Of a stretch of 64,000 nt of DNA, positions 50,498 through 59,167 are shown piece after piece (position 1 is the stretch's first letter; the number at the start of each line of letters is the position of its first letter). Origin of the DNA: an uncultured Sutterella sp. (GTDB lineage: Bacteria > Pseudomonadota > Gammaproteobacteria > Burkholderiales > Burkholderiaceae_F); NCBI GenBank assembly GCA_900544345.1, contig UQUR01000001.1:124001-188000 (forward strand). The letters run 5' to 3'. The translations under genes were made by a program, and so were the position numbers. The notes beneath the pieces were generated by a model. It was not told where the DNA came from, did not search any database, and saw only the letters and a program-made list of their open reading frames with translations.

Positions 50498-51964
50498 TTA
50501 AATCAAAAGATCAGCCAAACGTTTTTGTTTTGGTTCAGCATGACGCTTTTCAAAGATATCCGTCCAACGTGTGACTTGTTTTCTTACCTGACTGGGAGCT
50601 GTTGCGCCGACATGATCGCGGGCTGCAATACTTGCTTCCAACTTGAGCGCTTTCTCATAGACATCTTCTTCGATCAAATCGCTGAAGCCTTTGAGTTCTT
50701 CAAGAGTAAGTTCAGCTAAATCACAGCCTCTTTCACTGGCAAGCTTAACAACAGAGCCCACTACATCATGAGCTTCGCGGAAAGGTAGGCCCTTCTTCGT
50801 GAGATAGTCGGCTAAGTCGGTCGCAGTGGGGTAACCGGCCTGAGCAGCTTTTTTCATTTCTTCACGATTGGGGGTGACACCGGGCATCATTTCAATGAAC
50901 GCACGCAACGTATCCTTGACGGTATCGATTGCGTCAAAAACCGGTTCCTTATCTTCCTGGGTATCTTTTGCGTAAGCCAACGGCAAACCTTTCATTAAAA
51001 CCGTAAGGCTGATGAGATCGCCTGCTACGCGGCCAGCTTTACCACGGGCGGTTTCTGCTACGTCAGGATTTTTCTTTTGAGGCATGATGGAAGAGCCCGT
51101 TGTGAAACGATCGGGCAACATCATGAATTTAAAGCGTTGGCTCATCCAGTAGATTAACTCTTCGGACAAACGTGAAATGTGCATCATGATCAAGGAGGCT
51201 GCAGCTGTGAATTCAATACAGAAATCTCGATCACTTACAGCATCAAGTGAATTTTGCATGACTGCTTCAAATCCGAGGAGCTGAGCAGAGTAGTTGCGAT
51301 CAATCGGATAGGTTGTCCCTGCCAGAGCAGCAGCACCCAGGGGCGATTGATTAACACGGCGGCGAAGATCAATTAAGCGAGTTCTGTCACGTTCGAACAT
51401 TTCAACGTAAGCAAGAAGGTGATGACCGAGCGTGACAGGTTGAGCGACTTGCATGTGCGTAAAACCCGGCATAATGGTGTCGGTTTCATTGGCAGCTAAA
51501 TGAACGAGTACCTCTTGAAGCTCGCTCACCAAATCGGTGATCGTATCAATTTCTTCACGCATATAAAGACGCATATCAGTGGCGACCTGGTCGTTTCTCG
51601 AACGACCCGTATGCAAGCGCTTACCGGCATCACCGACGAGCTGGGTGAGACGTGCTTCAATATTTAAGTGCACATCTTCGAGTTCAAGCTTCCATTCAAA
51701 TTGACCTGAACGGATTTCTTCGATGATTTGTTTCATACCGCGCTTGATGTCGGCTAAATCTTCGTCGTGAAGTACGCCACACTTGTTCATCATGGTCGCG
51801 TGCGCGATGGAACCAGCGATATCAGCCAGAGCCATACGCTTATCAAAATCAACGCTAGCGGTGTAGCGCAAGACAAAATCAGCGACCGGTTCGGAAAAAC
51901 GGCCCGACCATGCCTTTTTCTTTTGTGCCAAAGGGTCTAAATGTTCTGTAGCAACAGTAGTCAT
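50498..51964 (-). CDS. argH: Argininosuccinate lyase
   Basis: Last step of arginine synthesis, releasing arginine and fumarate, 488 residues. WSGRFSEPVADFV opens the conserved part, HTGRSRNDQVATDMRL is the substrate site (near residue 117), and GSSIMPQKKNPDVAETARGK is the flexible catalytic loop with its Ser (near 290). It is a single gene, divergent from hemC across a 281-base AT-rich region. argG, the preceding enzyme, is at the other end of the window. Confidence 0.97.
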   Translation of the reverse strand: MTTVATEHLDPLAQKKKAWSGRFSEPVADFVLRYTASVDFDKRMALADIAGSIAHATMMNKCGVLHDEDLADIKRGMKQIIEEIRSGQFEWKLELEDVHLNIEARLTQLVGDAGKRLHTGRSRNDQVATDMRLYMREEIDTITDLVSELQEVLVHLAANETDTIMPGFTHMQVAQPVTLGHHLLAYVEMFERDRTRLIDLRRRVNQSPLGAAALAGTTYPIDRNYSAQLLGFEAVMQNSLDAVSDRDFCIEFTAAASLIMMHISRLSEELIYWMSQRFKFMMLPDRFTTGSSIMPQKKNPDVAETARGKAGRVAGDLISLTVLMKGLPLAYAKDTQEDKEPVFDAIDTVKDTLRAFIEMMPGVTPNREEMKKAAQAGYPTATDLADYLTKKGLPFREAHDVVGSVVKLASERGCDLAELTLEELKGFSDLIEEDVYEKALKLEASIAARDHVGATAPSQVRKQVTRWTDIFEKRHAEPKQKRLADLLI

Positions 51965-52093
51965 TTCTTACTAACCTTTTAAAAAATGGTTGTTAGGCAT
52001 TGTACGCAATTCGATGATGATATTGATCCTATGAAGCTTTGTTTTTTGAGATTTCTAATTAAAAATACTAAGAAAATCAATCAATTAGAGCGA

Positions 52094-52109
52094 ATTTTGT
52101 CGACAAAAT
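52094..52109. promoter_or_regulatory. Perfect 16-bp palindrome between argH and hemC
   Basis: ATTTTGTCGACAAAAT, fully symmetric, 129 bases from the argH start and 136 bases from the hemC start. A dimeric regulator could bind it. Its half TCGACAAAAT recurs exactly upstream of argG. The remainder of this 281-base gap is AT-rich and shows no gene. Confidence 0.4.
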
Positions 52110-52245
52110 GAACTGATAAATAAAATAACTGAACGTTAATGTCGAAAAATGAAAAAATAGATGATCAGATGATTTTTCTCAGCTCTTTTTAAGAATAACG
52201 TGACAAAATCGCCCCGTCAGATATTTAGATGATAGGTAAGAGGCT

Positions 52246-53172
52246 ATGTCAGACGTCATTACGATTGCTACTAGAGAAAGTCCTTTGGCTCTTTGGCAGG
52301 CTGAGCATGTTCAAGCTCTACTGCGCGAGCGTTATCCTGAAAAAAAGGTCGAATTATTGGGTATGACCACTCAGGGCGATCAGATCCTAGATAAAACACT
52401 TTCTAAGATCGGCGGAAAAGGTCTTTTTGTTAAAGAGCTCGAAATTGCTATGCAAAAGAAGTTGGCTCATTTGGCCGTTCATTCTTTAAAGGATGTGCCG
52501 ATGGAGTTACCGGAAGGCTTTGTGCTTGCCGCAGTGAGTCAGCGTGAAGATCCCAGGGATGCATTTGTCAGTAACCGCTATGAGTCACTTGAAAGCATGC
52601 CAGCCGGCAGTGTTGTCGGAACGGCCAGTTTGCGTCGTGAGCTGATGCTTCGCTCAAGATTTCCTCACCTGAAGGTTAAACCAGTCAGAGGGAATGTCGG
52701 AACGCGTTTGAAAAAGTTAGACAGCGGTGAGTACGATGCTCTCGTTATGGCTAGTGCTGGGTTTAAGCGTTTGGGCTTGAAAGACCGTATTCGGGAAATC
52801 ATCAGTGATGATGTGTCATTGCCTAGCCCCGGGCAGGGAGCTTTGGGTATTGAATGCCTGCAAAGCGATCTGGATACGCAGCAGGCAGTAGCGTTTATTA
52901 ACGATGAAAAAACTCGTGCCTGTTGTTTAGCCGAACGGGCAGTGAGCCGCGCTTTGGGCGGTTCGTGCCAGGTACCTCTAGCTGCTTATGCCACAATTGA
53001 AGACTCCGTTATGAGACTGCGGGCTTTGGTCGGTGACCACACGACAGGAGAAAGCGTTTCGACTGAGGTAAGAGGCGATTGGCAAACATACGAACAATTG
53101 GCTCAAAAAGCGGTTGAAGATCTTTTAAAACAGGGCGCTCGGAGCTATATTGAAAAATTATTGAGTAAATAG
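52246..53172 (+). CDS. hemC: Porphobilinogen deaminase (hydroxymethylbilane synthase)
   Basis: Condenses four porphobilinogen units in tetrapyrrole synthesis, 308 residues. IATRESPLALWQAEHV opens the protein; LAVHSLKDVPMELP and VGTASLRREL bind the growing chain. The dipyrromethane cofactor Cys is in GGSCQVPLAAYA (near residue 242). AAGAGGCT precedes the ATG. hemD follows after 18 bases. Confidence 0.96.
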   Translation: MSDVITIATRESPLALWQAEHVQALLRERYPEKKVELLGMTTQGDQILDKTLSKIGGKGLFVKELEIAMQKKLAHLAVHSLKDVPMELPEGFVLAAVSQREDPRDAFVSNRYESLESMPAGSVVGTASLRRELMLRSRFPHLKVKPVRGNVGTRLKKLDSGEYDALVMASAGFKRLGLKDRIREIISDDVSLPSPGQGALGIECLQSDLDTQQAVAFINDEKTRACCLAERAVSRALGGSCQVPLAAYATIEDSVMRLRALVGDHTTGESVSTEVRGDWQTYEQLAQKAVEDLLKQGARSYIEKLLSK

Positions 53173-53190
53173 TCGACTTTGTGGTTCAAA

Positions 53191-53970
53191 ATGATTCATT
53201 ATCGAAAACCGATTATTTTGATGAGGCCTGGGGCTTCCAATGAGCGTTTGGCAGAAAGGCTCAACAAACTTGGAATGAATATCTGGAAGTGGCCAGCCTT
53301 TACTATTCTGCCGCCAGTTGATCCGGAGCGAATAAGAGAAAAACTCTCTGATTTAAATAGCTTCGATATGGTTTTGTTGGCCAGTCCCGCAGCTGTGGCC
53401 GCAAGTGCTGTTTATGTGAAAAAGTGGCCCGAACATATTACGTTAGCTACGATCGGTTCGGGAACCGCAAGAGTCATTCGTGCTGCTTGGGGGGCGGAAA
53501 CGCCGGTGTTGTACCCTGAGGGAGAGACTTTTGAGTCGGGCTCTGAGCATTTATTTGAGCTTTTAAAAGCGCGAGGCTTTCCGGCCCGCGTTTTGATCGT
53601 CAGAGGGCAAGTCGGCCGCGAATGGCTCCGTGAACAGCTTTTGGCTCACGGGACTGACGTTGAAGTGTTGCCCGCTTACCAAAGGGCTCCTTTGGAACTT
53701 TCTACGAGTGAACTCGATAAGTTGCAGTCTTCAATTTCTGGACCGGCTCCGATCGTGTATTTAACGAGCAGTGATGCTGTGGGTGTTTTGCTTCATGCGG
53801 TCAAGACCGTCCCCGGTGCTCTGGAGTGGCTTCAGAAAGGATTTGTGCTTACTATTCACCCGAGACCCAAAGCTCAGCTCGAAGAGGTTGGATTTCGCAA
53901 CGTCGCTTTGGTTTCGGCCAAAGATGAAAAGGTGCAGCAGGCGATTGAAAAGCTTCTTGAGATCGTCTGA
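53191..53970 (+). CDS. hemD: Uroporphyrinogen-III synthase
   Basis: Closes and inverts ring D of hydroxymethylbilane, 259 residues. Sequence conservation in this family is low; supporting marks are the N-terminal ILMRPGASNERLAERL, LLASPAAVAASA (near 58-69), ATIGSGTARVI, RVLIVRGQVGREWL and VYLTSSDAVGVLL. Its place directly after hemC supports the call. The frame opens at a TTG at 53179, but the ATG at 53191 is preferred. It ends in a terminator; the hemX and hemY genes that often follow are absent. Confidence 0.88.
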   Translation: MIHYRKPIILMRPGASNERLAERLNKLGMNIWKWPAFTILPPVDPERIREKLSDLNSFDMVLLASPAAVAASAVYVKKWPEHITLATIGSGTARVIRAAWGAETPVLYPEGETFESGSEHLFELLKARGFPARVLIVRGQVGREWLREQLLAHGTDVEVLPAYQRAPLELSTSELDKLQSSISGPAPIVYLTSSDAVGVLLHAVKTVPGALEWLQKGFVLTIHPRPKAQLEEVGFRNVALVSAKDEKVQQAIEKLLEIV

Positions 53971-54001
53971 AGCCTTGTTTACAATGAATCGGATGAGTTG
54001 G

Positions 54002-54031
54002 CGTGCGCTCTTTTTGAGCGCACGTGTTTTT
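54002..54031 (+). terminator. Rho-independent terminator of hemCD
   Basis: CGTGCGCTC / GAGCGCACG, 9-bp perfect stem with a T5 loop, followed by TGTTTTTA. Confidence 0.84.
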
Positions 54032-54055
54032 AAAATTTAAACAGAGGAATTAAGA

Positions 54056-54985
54056 ATGTCCGCTTGGATTTTAGGTCATAAAAACCCTGACAGCGACAGC
54101 ATTATTTCGGCTATCGCCTGCGCAGATTTGTATCGTCAAAGAGGGCTTGATGTGGTGGCGGTTGCCCAAGGTAAGCCTGCTCCTGAAACGGCTTTTATTT
54201 TGGATCGCTTCGGCTTGACAGCACCTGAAGTGGTATCAAGCGTAGCCGGTCAAGACCTATATCTTGTTGACTTCTCTGATAAGGCTCAGGCTCCTGCTGA
54301 CATTGATCAGTGCAACTTAAAGGGCATTGTGGATCACCATAAATTGGGTGATATTACGAGCTCTTCTCCCATTGAAGCAGTCATTATGCCAGTCGGTTGT
54401 ACCTGTACGATTTTAAAGCGCATGTATGACTACCTTGGACTCACAGTTCCGGCCGGTGTTGCCGGTGCAATGCTTTGCGCTATTTTGTCCGATACGGTCA
54501 TCTTCAAGTCTCCGACCTGTACGCCTGCCGATAAGCAAGCTGCAGAGCAATTGGCTTGTATCGCTGGTGTTGCCGATATTCAGGCCCTCGGTATGGAACT
54601 CTTTACGGCTAAGAGTGCAGTCAAGGGTGTGGCTCCTCGAGATCTGATTTTCCGCGACTTTAAAGATTTCAACATGGGCGGCACAAAGGTCGGTGTTGGT
54701 CAGCTTGAGTTAGTTTCTCTGGACTTAGTTGCTGATATGAAGGCAGACATTGAAGCCGAATTGGCTCGTGTGAAGTCTGAAGAAGGCCGCCACACAGCTT
54801 TATTGCTTCTTACTGACATTATGAAGGAAGGCTCAGAGTTATTGATGGCTTCTGATGAACCGCAAAAAATTGCTGTTGCTTTTGGCAAAGATCCGGCCTT
54901 GCTGGCTCAGGGCAATTTGTGGCTCGAAGGTGTGATGAGCCGCAAGAAGCAAGTTGTTCCGGCACTTGAAGCCGCTTTCCGCTAA
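54056..54985 (+). CDS. ppaC: Manganese-dependent inorganic pyrophosphatase
   Basis: Class II pyrophosphatase of the DHH family, 309 residues. The metal site is visible in GHKNPDSDS (His8, Asp12, Asp14), VDFSDK and VDHHKLGD (near residue 92-99), with the DHHA2 domain following. AGAGGAATTAAGA precedes the ATG. Such Mn enzymes are best known from Firmicutes and occur in some proteobacteria. MntP in the same window also handles manganese, but no link is shown. A terminator ends the gene just before nadE. Confidence 0.94.
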   Translation: MSAWILGHKNPDSDSIISAIACADLYRQRGLDVVAVAQGKPAPETAFILDRFGLTAPEVVSSVAGQDLYLVDFSDKAQAPADIDQCNLKGIVDHHKLGDITSSSPIEAVIMPVGCTCTILKRMYDYLGLTVPAGVAGAMLCAILSDTVIFKSPTCTPADKQAAEQLACIAGVADIQALGMELFTAKSAVKGVAPRDLIFRDFKDFNMGGTKVGVGQLELVSLDLVADMKADIEAELARVKSEEGRHTALLLLTDIMKEGSELLMASDEPQKIAVAFGKDPALLAQGNLWLEGVMSRKKQVVPALEAAFR

Positions 54986-55007
54986 AGTCGATTATGATTT
55001 AAAGTTC

Positions 55008-55041
55008 AAGGCCGGGAACGCATCTGTCCCGGCCTTTTTTT
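55008..55041 (+). terminator. Terminator between ppaC and nadE
   Basis: AAGGCCGGGA / TCCCGGCCTT, perfect 10-bp stem with a 9-base loop, then seven T. Only 11 bases separate the T-run from the nadE start codon. Confidence 0.88.
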
Positions 55042-55052
55042 CGAGACAGCTT

Positions 55053-56471
55053 ATGATTTACGTTCATGCTTACCCATTTCGCGTAGATGATCCGGAGCGC
55101 AATGTCCGGACTATCACTGCTTTAGCTCGAGACAAAAATTTGTCGGAGGGCGATGTCCTGATTTTTCCTTTTCAGGCTCTCACGGGTACAGTTCAGGACT
55201 ACTGGTCGATGCGGCCGGAGAATAAACAAAGAAATGAATATTGGCTCAATAAATTGGCGGTCTCGCTCAAAAATTTTCATACGAAAGTGATATTGCCAGC
55301 GGTTTTGAGTGAGGGTCTGGGCGTTTTCTGTATTGAAAAAGGAAAGATAGAATCGTTGGATTTTGAATGGATTAGTGGTGGCATAGCTGTCAGGCAGGAA
55401 AATAGCCGTTTGAATTATGACCTCAATTTCAGAGCGGCTTGCGTGGGGGAAGCATTTCAAGCAAGCAATTCACCAAACCTGATTGTGGTCGATGGTCAGG
55501 GCTTTATGGATTCAAAAGTTTGGCTTGGACAATGCCGAGTCGTAAAAAACGGACGCACCAAGGCTAACTACATGGCTTATCCTCATGCTTTTACCCCTGA
55601 AGAAGGCTGCGTATCGTGGCTTGATGAATGTCATGAGCGCTTTGCAGCAATGCAAATGGCATTGACCCTGTACGTCAAACGAGGTGGATTTGAAAAAATT
55701 TCTTTAGGCCTCTCGGGGGGCTTAGATAGTGCTGTGGTTGCTGCGCTTGCTGTGAGTGTAGTAGGAGCCGAAAACGTCAATGCCTATATTCTACCTTCAC
55801 GTTTTACGAGTACAGAGAGTTTTGAGGATGCTGCAGCGCTTGCTAAGAATTTGGGTTTGAAACTGCGAGAATTGCCCATCATGCCGGCTGTTGATATGCT
55901 GGCTGAAACAGCCTCACGCTACGTTCCTTATTGGGGTGATAAAGGACTAATGCAGGAAAATCTTCAGGCTCGCGTCCGAGGCCTGCTTTTGATGTCACTC
56001 AGTAACGCCGATCACTCTTTAGTGTTAAATACCGGAAATAAAAGTGAGCTTTCAGTCGGCTACTGCACCTTGTATGGCGATATGGTCGGTGGCTTAGCGC
56101 CTCTGGCTGACATTTACAAGTCAGATCTGTACAGAATGTGTTACAGCGTTGAATATCTCTCGAGAGTAATTCCGAAAAATATTCTGACAAAAGCACCCAC
56201 AGCTGAATTAAGGGACAATCAAAAGGATGAAGATTCGTTGCCGCCATATGAAAAACTCGATGCCGTTCTCAAGGATTTGTTTGAGGGGCAGATGGATGGT
56301 AAAAGACTTCGTAAGAAATATGGTTCGGATTTGGCTGTTCGCGTAATTAAATTAGTAAAAGGGGCCCGCTTTAAACATATTCAGGCTCCGATGGGGGTTC
56401 AACTTTCAAGCTGTCCGGTAAAAGGCCTCAGCCAAGCATTCTATGAAGGTCTTTTGCCCAAACAGTTTTAA
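55053..56471 (+). CDS. nadE: NAD+ synthetase with degenerate N-terminal glutaminase-like domain
   Basis: Amidates nicotinate adenine dinucleotide to NAD+. The C-terminal synthetase (about residues 190-472) is intact: SLGLSGGLDSAVVAAL P-loop at 218-233, LNTGNKSELSVGYCTLYGD and KAPTAELRDNQKDEDSLPPYE. The N-terminal part (about 190 residues) resembles the glutamine amidohydrolase domain but is about 70 residues short: the catalytic-Glu site FPELALTG reads FPFQALTG (38-45), and neither the Lys motif (PNYxVFDE) nor the Cys motif (CED) is found. Ammonia dependence is therefore likely. The frame opens upstream in ppaC; 55053 follows GAGA. glnB is 42 bases downstream. Confidence 0.9.
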   Translation: MIYVHAYPFRVDDPERNVRTITALARDKNLSEGDVLIFPFQALTGTVQDYWSMRPENKQRNEYWLNKLAVSLKNFHTKVILPAVLSEGLGVFCIEKGKIESLDFEWISGGIAVRQENSRLNYDLNFRAACVGEAFQASNSPNLIVVDGQGFMDSKVWLGQCRVVKNGRTKANYMAYPHAFTPEEGCVSWLDECHERFAAMQMALTLYVKRGGFEKISLGLSGGLDSAVVAALAVSVVGAENVNAYILPSRFTSTESFEDAAALAKNLGLKLRELPIMPAVDMLAETASRYVPYWGDKGLMQENLQARVRGLLLMSLSNADHSLVLNTGNKSELSVGYCTLYGDMVGGLAPLADIYKSDLYRMCYSVEYLSRVIPKNILTKAPTAELRDNQKDEDSLPPYEKLDAVLKDLFEGQMDGKRLRKKYGSDLAVRVIKLVKGARFKHIQAPMGVQLSSCPVKGLSQAFYEGLLPKQF

Positions 56472-56513
56472 TCAACTATGATAAAAAAAAAATTTAGGCA
56501 GAAAGGAGAGATC

Positions 56514-56852
56514 GTGAAACAGGTTGTCGCCATTATCAAGCCATTTAAATTGGATGATGTTCGTGAAGCTTTGTCGGATGTGGGTGTGCAGGGACTCACC
56601 GTCACGGAGGTAAAAGGTTTTGGCCGTCAAAAGGGACACTCGGAACTCTACCGTGGTGCAGAATATATGGTCGACTTTTTACCCAAAGTAAAAATTGAAG
56701 CGGTGATGAGTGAAGACTTGGTTGATCAGGCTGTTGAAGCGATTTTAAAGGCAGCAAGAACCGGCAAAGTGGGAGATGGGAAAATTTTTGTTTTTGATGT
56801 GGAGCAGGTCATCAGAATCAGAACAGGAGAGACAGACGAAGCGGCAGTCTGA
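56514..56852 (+). CDS. glnB: Nitrogen regulatory protein P-II
   Basis: Trimeric signal protein that reports 2-oxoglutarate, ATP/ADP and, through uridylylation, glutamine. The start is GTG at 56514, five bases after AAAGGAG, giving exactly the 112 residues of the family; the frame opens upstream at 56478. VKQVVAIIKPFKLDDVREAL opens the protein, the T-loop GRQKGHSELYRGAEYMVDF carries the modified Tyr51, and KVGDGKIFVFDVEQVIRIRTGE closes it. It follows nadE in one probable operon. Confidence 0.96.
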   Translation: MKQVVAIIKPFKLDDVREALSDVGVQGLTVTEVKGFGRQKGHSELYRGAEYMVDFLPKVKIEAVMSEDLVDQAVEAILKAARTGKVGDGKIFVFDVEQVIRIRTGETDEAAV

Positions 56853-56898
56853 TTTAGGATCAAAGTAAGATCTTAGTTTCATCTATAAAAATTAACAT

Positions 56899-56943
56899 GG
56901 CGGTTTCTTTGATTTAAATCATTGAAAACCGCCTTTTGTTTTT
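56899..56943 (+). terminator. Rho-independent terminator of nadE-glnB
   Basis: GGCGGTTT / AAACCGCC stem with a 19-base loop, followed by TTTTGTTTTT. The next 176 bases hold no recognised gene before 57120. Confidence 0.85.
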
Positions 56944-57119
56944 AGTAAACTCCTGAAGACTGTCGAGCAGTTTTTTTGGGTTTTTACGATAGCAACGGGT
57001 TTGTTAGAAGATGATGGGTACTAAGGCATTAATGGGCGATTCGACAGTAGCCAGATATGTTTTTTCACAGTCAGAGGCTTTTTCAAACCGTCGCGTCATT
57101 TTGTTGAAAGGGTTTGAAA

Positions 57120-58103
57120 ATGTCCAACTATACCGTCTCTTTACTTCAGGCTTCTTTTTATAGCACACCTATTATTTCACGTTGTTTGATTCACCCGGTT
57201 GACGTTCAAAAGAAAAGTCCGGATGCAAGATCGTGGAAAGCCGTCAATGATGAAATCTTGTCTCAAGTTCCTTCTAAATCCCTTTTATCTTTGACCGTTA
57301 AGGATTTGACCCGACAGCTCAATTTGCTTGCTATGCAACACATTAACGGCTGGGTTTTCAATGCTCAAAGAGCGATACTCGTTAAAAATCAGCTGCAAAA
57401 CGCATCGCGCCGTTATAAGACAATACGTGATGGGGTTTTTGCTGATGAATTAAAGTCTGTGATTAGATCGCTTTTTAGCCGCAACCCGCGCTTTCAGGCT
57501 AGATTAAGTGAAAAGGATTCTCTTGATGAAGCAGTCGAAGAGGTCACCGGTAGAGCTTTAAGTCACTGCCGTTTCACTTGGGAGATGAGTCTTTTTACGT
57601 TGTTAGACAAACGTTCATTCGGTATCAGATTGATGGCTCTGATGTTTGATGAACTCTATCGTTTGCTTGAATCCCAAAACACAGACGGACATATGATGCT
57701 ATCGAGAAAATTTACTCAATTTGATCGTTTGGCAGACAGACTGGGACAGTTTGCCGGTGTAGATCCTCGGTTTGATCAAGCGCTTGCTGACTATAAGCAG
57801 TCTTTGAGATGTTTACCCAATGACGGTTCGCCCCTCTATGAAGGGGGCCTTAAGGAATTTTGGCAGGAACTCACCCGTTTAGGGGATTATTTAAAAAATG
57901 AATTGCAAAGTGACTTTTATGAGCAACCCACAATCACGAATGACTTCAACGAGGATTCTTTGCATTGGGATGTTGATGCCGACAACACAATTGATGATCT
58001 GATTGTTTGGGAGCAGTGTGATATTGATACGGGCGTTTCAATTACTTCGATAAGTGATTTAGATCAGAATAATTTTTTAAATTCAGATCCGTTCAACATT
58101 TGA
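57120..58103 (+). CDS. Protein of unknown function upstream of a WYL regulator
   Basis: 327 residues; I do not recognise the family. No signal peptide or membrane segment is visible. The body (about 50-270) looks mainly alpha-helical, with many Arg, Leu and Phe residues and a motif-like stretch NPRFQARLSEKDSLDEAVEE near 120-139. From about residue 275 the tail becomes acidic and Asn/Asp-rich, lacking basic residues almost completely. The ATG at 57120 follows GAAAGGG by seven bases. It precedes a WYL regulator and a phosphoesterase by short gaps, which suggests a shared unit. Confidence 0.75.
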   Translation: MSNYTVSLLQASFYSTPIISRCLIHPVDVQKKSPDARSWKAVNDEILSQVPSKSLLSLTVKDLTRQLNLLAMQHINGWVFNAQRAILVKNQLQNASRRYKTIRDGVFADELKSVIRSLFSRNPRFQARLSEKDSLDEAVEEVTGRALSHCRFTWEMSLFTLLDKRSFGIRLMALMFDELYRLLESQNTDGHMMLSRKFTQFDRLADRLGQFAGVDPRFDQALADYKQSLRCLPNDGSPLYEGGLKEFWQELTRLGDYLKNELQSDFYEQPTITNDFNEDSLHWDVDADNTIDDLIVWEQCDIDTGVSITSISDLDQNNFLNSDPFNI

Positions 58104-58159
58104 GAAAAGGCTCAAAAATCGATACCATACTAAACTGATTTTTGTCAAAAGAGGCAGAG

Positions 58160-59155
58160 ATGGATTTTAAAGTTCGATTGATGAAGATGGATCGCCTCAT
58201 CAGTGAAAAGGGCGTGGTGACTTTTGAAGAGTTACAGAGAGCAACAGGAGCGGCTCCGGCTACTGTAAAGCGTGATATTCGATATATGCGCGAAGAACTG
58301 AAGGCCCCGATTATTTTTTCCAGAATTCGGGGAGGATATCTTTTTGCAAAAAACCGAGCAGAAGCCAAGCGAGATGACTTCTATGACCGCAAGTCCATGT
58401 GGTTTACTCCAGATGAGCTCTACTGCATGGTCAAGACGCTTGATGATTTTTCTGAGCTAGAGAAAAATCGAAAAGGCTATCTCACAAAAGACTTGAGACA
58501 GATGGCCTCTCGAATCCGCTCCAGTATGTTTGAAGAACAGGCAAATGCCGATGAGCTTTTAAAGCGCGTTCAGATTCGTGAACCGAAGAGAAAGCCAATT
58601 GTAAGTGATACTTTTGAGGTGATTGGTCAGGCACTCGTACATCGTCAACGGGTTCGCATTGTTTACTATTCCGAAAGCAAAAAAGAAGAAACCCGCCGCG
58701 TTGTCAGTCCCATGCGTTTGAATTATTACCGCAACCGTTGGTATTTGGATGCTTGGTGTCATGAAAGAGGTGCTCTGAGAAGCTTTAACATCGAAAACAT
58801 CCGCTATGCCGATATTATGCAGATGGGTGTGAAGATTGTGCCGATGAAAACGGTTGAAGCTGAGCTTGATCGATACTACGGAATGTACCGATCTGGAGAG
58901 CTTCAATGGGCGCGCATTCGCTTTGCCGGATCAGCTTCAAAAATCGCCAGTCAAATCATCTGGCACCCCGATCAAATGGAGCTTTGGCTCAAGGACGATC
59001 TCTATGAGCTCACAATTCCTTACTCTGGCAACAGTCCTGAGCTAGTCGGAGATATTTTGCGATACGGGCCTGCAGCCAAAGTTGTAGAACCAGAAAGTCT
59101 CAAAAATCAGGTTCGTGAAGCTTTGCAAGCTTCTTTGAAAAATTACGATAAGTGA
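58160..59155 (+). CDS. WYL-domain transcriptional regulator with N-terminal HTH
   Basis: 331 residues. An N-terminal winged helix (about 8-60) contains VTFEELQRATGAAPATVKRD, and a WYL ligand-binding domain (about 145-220) contains RIVYYSESKKEETRRVVSP and the naming motif RWYLDAWC. The C-terminal WCX-like part follows. Such proteins sense nucleic acids or nucleotides and often control repair or defence genes. The ATG at 58160 is six bases after GAGG; an in-frame TTG is at 58142. It is separated from the next gene by only 12 bases. Confidence 0.88.
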   Translation: MDFKVRLMKMDRLISEKGVVTFEELQRATGAAPATVKRDIRYMREELKAPIIFSRIRGGYLFAKNRAEAKRDDFYDRKSMWFTPDELYCMVKTLDDFSELEKNRKGYLTKDLRQMASRIRSSMFEEQANADELLKRVQIREPKRKPIVSDTFEVIGQALVHRQRVRIVYYSESKKEETRRVVSPMRLNYYRNRWYLDAWCHERGALRSFNIENIRYADIMQMGVKIVPMKTVEAELDRYYGMYRSGELQWARIRFAGSASKIASQIIWHPDQMELWLKDDLYELTIPYSGNSPELVGDILRYGPAAKVVEPESLKNQVREALQASLKNYDK

Positions 59156-59167
59156 TGGGTAGGTAAA

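Noticed and set aside
58113..58144. CAAAAATC / GATTTTTG inverted repeat between the unknown gene and the WYL gene
   Set aside because: All-AT stem with one GC pair at each end and a 16-base loop; too weak to call a terminator.
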